A DNA stretch of 64,000 bases, taken from Manis javanica. Its lineage: Eukaryota; Chordata; Mammalia; Pholidota; Manidae. The notes below the pieces were generated by a model, which was not told where the DNA came from, did not search any database, and worked only from the letters and a program-made list of their open reading frames with translations. Below are positions 62,979 through 64,000 of the stretch, in pieces; position 1 is the stretch's first letter, and each line of letters starts with the position of its first letter. The stretch spans positions 63,619,613 through 63,683,612 of the forward strand of contig NC_133172.1 in NCBI RefSeq assembly GCF_040802235.1. Reading direction: 5' to 3'. The position numbers and the translations under genes are program-made.

Positions 62979-64000
62979 CCACCCCAGGGTCCTGTCACCA
63001 GGGCACCTAGGACCTGCTGACTCATTCAGCCTTACTAGGGCTGGCAGGGAGCCGGCACCCCTTCCCCAAGGCCGCGGAGGAGAGCGGGACCATCAGCTCC
63101 ACGGCCACTGGGCTCTGGGAGTCCTTCTTGCCGGGAACACAGCACAGCGTGGCCCGAGGGGTTACTTTGCGAAGGCTGGGCTCTTAGACCCGCACTGCCA
63201 CCGGCCTGCCGTCCCCGAGCCCTATCCTCTGGCGGCCTCCCTGCTAGTGCGCCAAGGCAATGGTGCTGAGAAGAGGAAGCGGCCCCTCTCAAAAGGGCAG
63301 CACTCCCCAGTAACCATCAGTCTGGCGCAGGTGGTGTCCCAGGGCGCAGTGGGCATCCTCCCGTCAGGAGGCAGGCTGCCGTCCTGTGTCGGTGACGTGG
63401 TTACCAGTCCGCCCACCTGCCTTCTGGGAATGTTCGTTTCTGGCTGCCCCTGTTTGGTCAAGAGGCACAAGTATGGCCTGTTCCTCAGTAATTACAAAAC
63501 GCGCTGCCCTGACATCTCTCTAGAACTTCCAGCTCTGGGACCTGACTCCCAGAGCTGCAGGGATGACAGGTGAGCCACGTGAGGCCTTTCCCTGGGCAGG
63601 CTGGGGGTGCAGTCAGGCTTTTGGGGTAGTAATCCTGCATGGGAAGTGGCGGGAGGCACCTCGGGGTGACTCAGACTCTCACGGCAGCCACTGCCTAAGC
63701 CAGCTCAGGGTGCACATCTGCCTAATGTCTGCTGAAGGCCTTACCCAGCACCCACACCTTGCTCCCAACACACTGCAGAACTAACCGTCTCAGCCAAGGC
63801 TTATCGGAGTGAGAGGGCGCCCAGAAAGCAGAGCACAAACCTTCCACCTCCTGCTGGGCAGCTGGGCCTTGCCATCAGCAGGGTGTCTAGCGTTCCTCAT
63901 CCCTCGGAAGCAGCCCATGCCCAGGCCTGGAGAGCCGGGGCCGGAGTCTCAGGTGTCACCAGACAGGGCTCTCACCCATGCTACACCTCCCTCCCCCAAA

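Larger units (their letters stand above)
42871..64000 (-). other. PIEZO1 intron 1 (left part, 21 kb)
   Basis: Everything right of exon 2 is intron 1 on the minus strand; no start exon encoding a PIEZO1-like N-terminus was found. The content is GC-rich unique sequence with old repeats (L1 3' end 45225-45350; MIR at 47050-47130, 47815-47900, 55405-55545, 56860-56985, 62010-62060; MER5-like 51705-51800; an unassigned element 52830-53235). A CpG-rich block lies at 59400-59920, with AT-rich islands near 54960, 60390 and 60940. The long open frames here run through repeats and are not called as genes. Human PIEZO1 likewise has a very large first intron. Confidence 0.8.

Noticed and set aside
42871-64000. 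Search for PIEZO1 exon 1 in the right part of the window
   Set aside because: No minus-strand sequence encoding a PIEZO1-like start (MEPHVLG.. followed by a donor in phase 1) was found, so exon 1 is placed beyond 64000.
1-64000. tRNA, rRNA or snRNA genes, CRISPR arrays, bacterial operon features
   Set aside because: No cloverleaf with A/B boxes, rRNA core or regularly spaced identical repeats was seen; the window is mammalian nuclear DNA.

Overview
This window is nuclear DNA of a placental mammal. It holds the block RNF166 - CTU2 - PIEZO1, in the order and orientation found on human chromosome 16q24. Three intron-rich genes are recognised by exon-by-exon translation, with GT/AG junctions and phases that fit throughout (one CTU2 junction is an exception). 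No Alu, rodent B1/B2, carnivore, ruminant or pig SINE was seen by eye; only old repeats (MIR, MER5-like, L1 3' ends, one MaLR-type LTR) were recognised. The source is therefore probably neither a simian primate nor a rodent, but the species cannot be named.

Layout: 1-1039 is intergenic flank with an old LTR-like repeat. RNF166 lies on the minus strand (coding 1963-10119, six exons, 237 aa; poly(A) signal about 1057). A CpG-rich divergent promoter at about 9660-10480 serves RNF166 leftward and CTU2 rightward; its core holds three degenerate tandem units, each with a CRE/ATF-like site. CTU2 lies on the plus strand (10373-17702, 14 exons). CTU2 and PIEZO1 converge tail to tail, with poly(A) signals on opposite strands only five bases apart near 17718-17734. 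PIEZO1 occupies the minus strand from 17952 to beyond the right end: exons 2-51 (7,400 coding nt, 2,465 residues) are present, and the 21 kb from 42871 to 64000 is the left part of intron 1. The first coding exon is outside the window.

The three genes do not form a pathway. RNF166 is a RING/zinc-finger/UIM ubiquitin ligase, CTU2 is the non-catalytic partner of CTU1 in tRNA wobble-uridine 2-thiolation, and PIEZO1 is the trimeric mechanically gated cation channel. What links them is layout: RNF166 and CTU2 share a promoter, and CTU2 and PIEZO1 share a 3' processing zone.

No new multi-gene system was found. The observations most worth checking are the CRE-like triplicate in the shared promoter, the lost GT donor and changed C-terminus of CTU2, the back-to-back poly(A) signals, the preserved 72-nt lateral-plug cassette exon of PIEZO1, lineage differences in PIEZO1 acidic tracts, and a CpG-rich block inside PIEZO1 intron 1.
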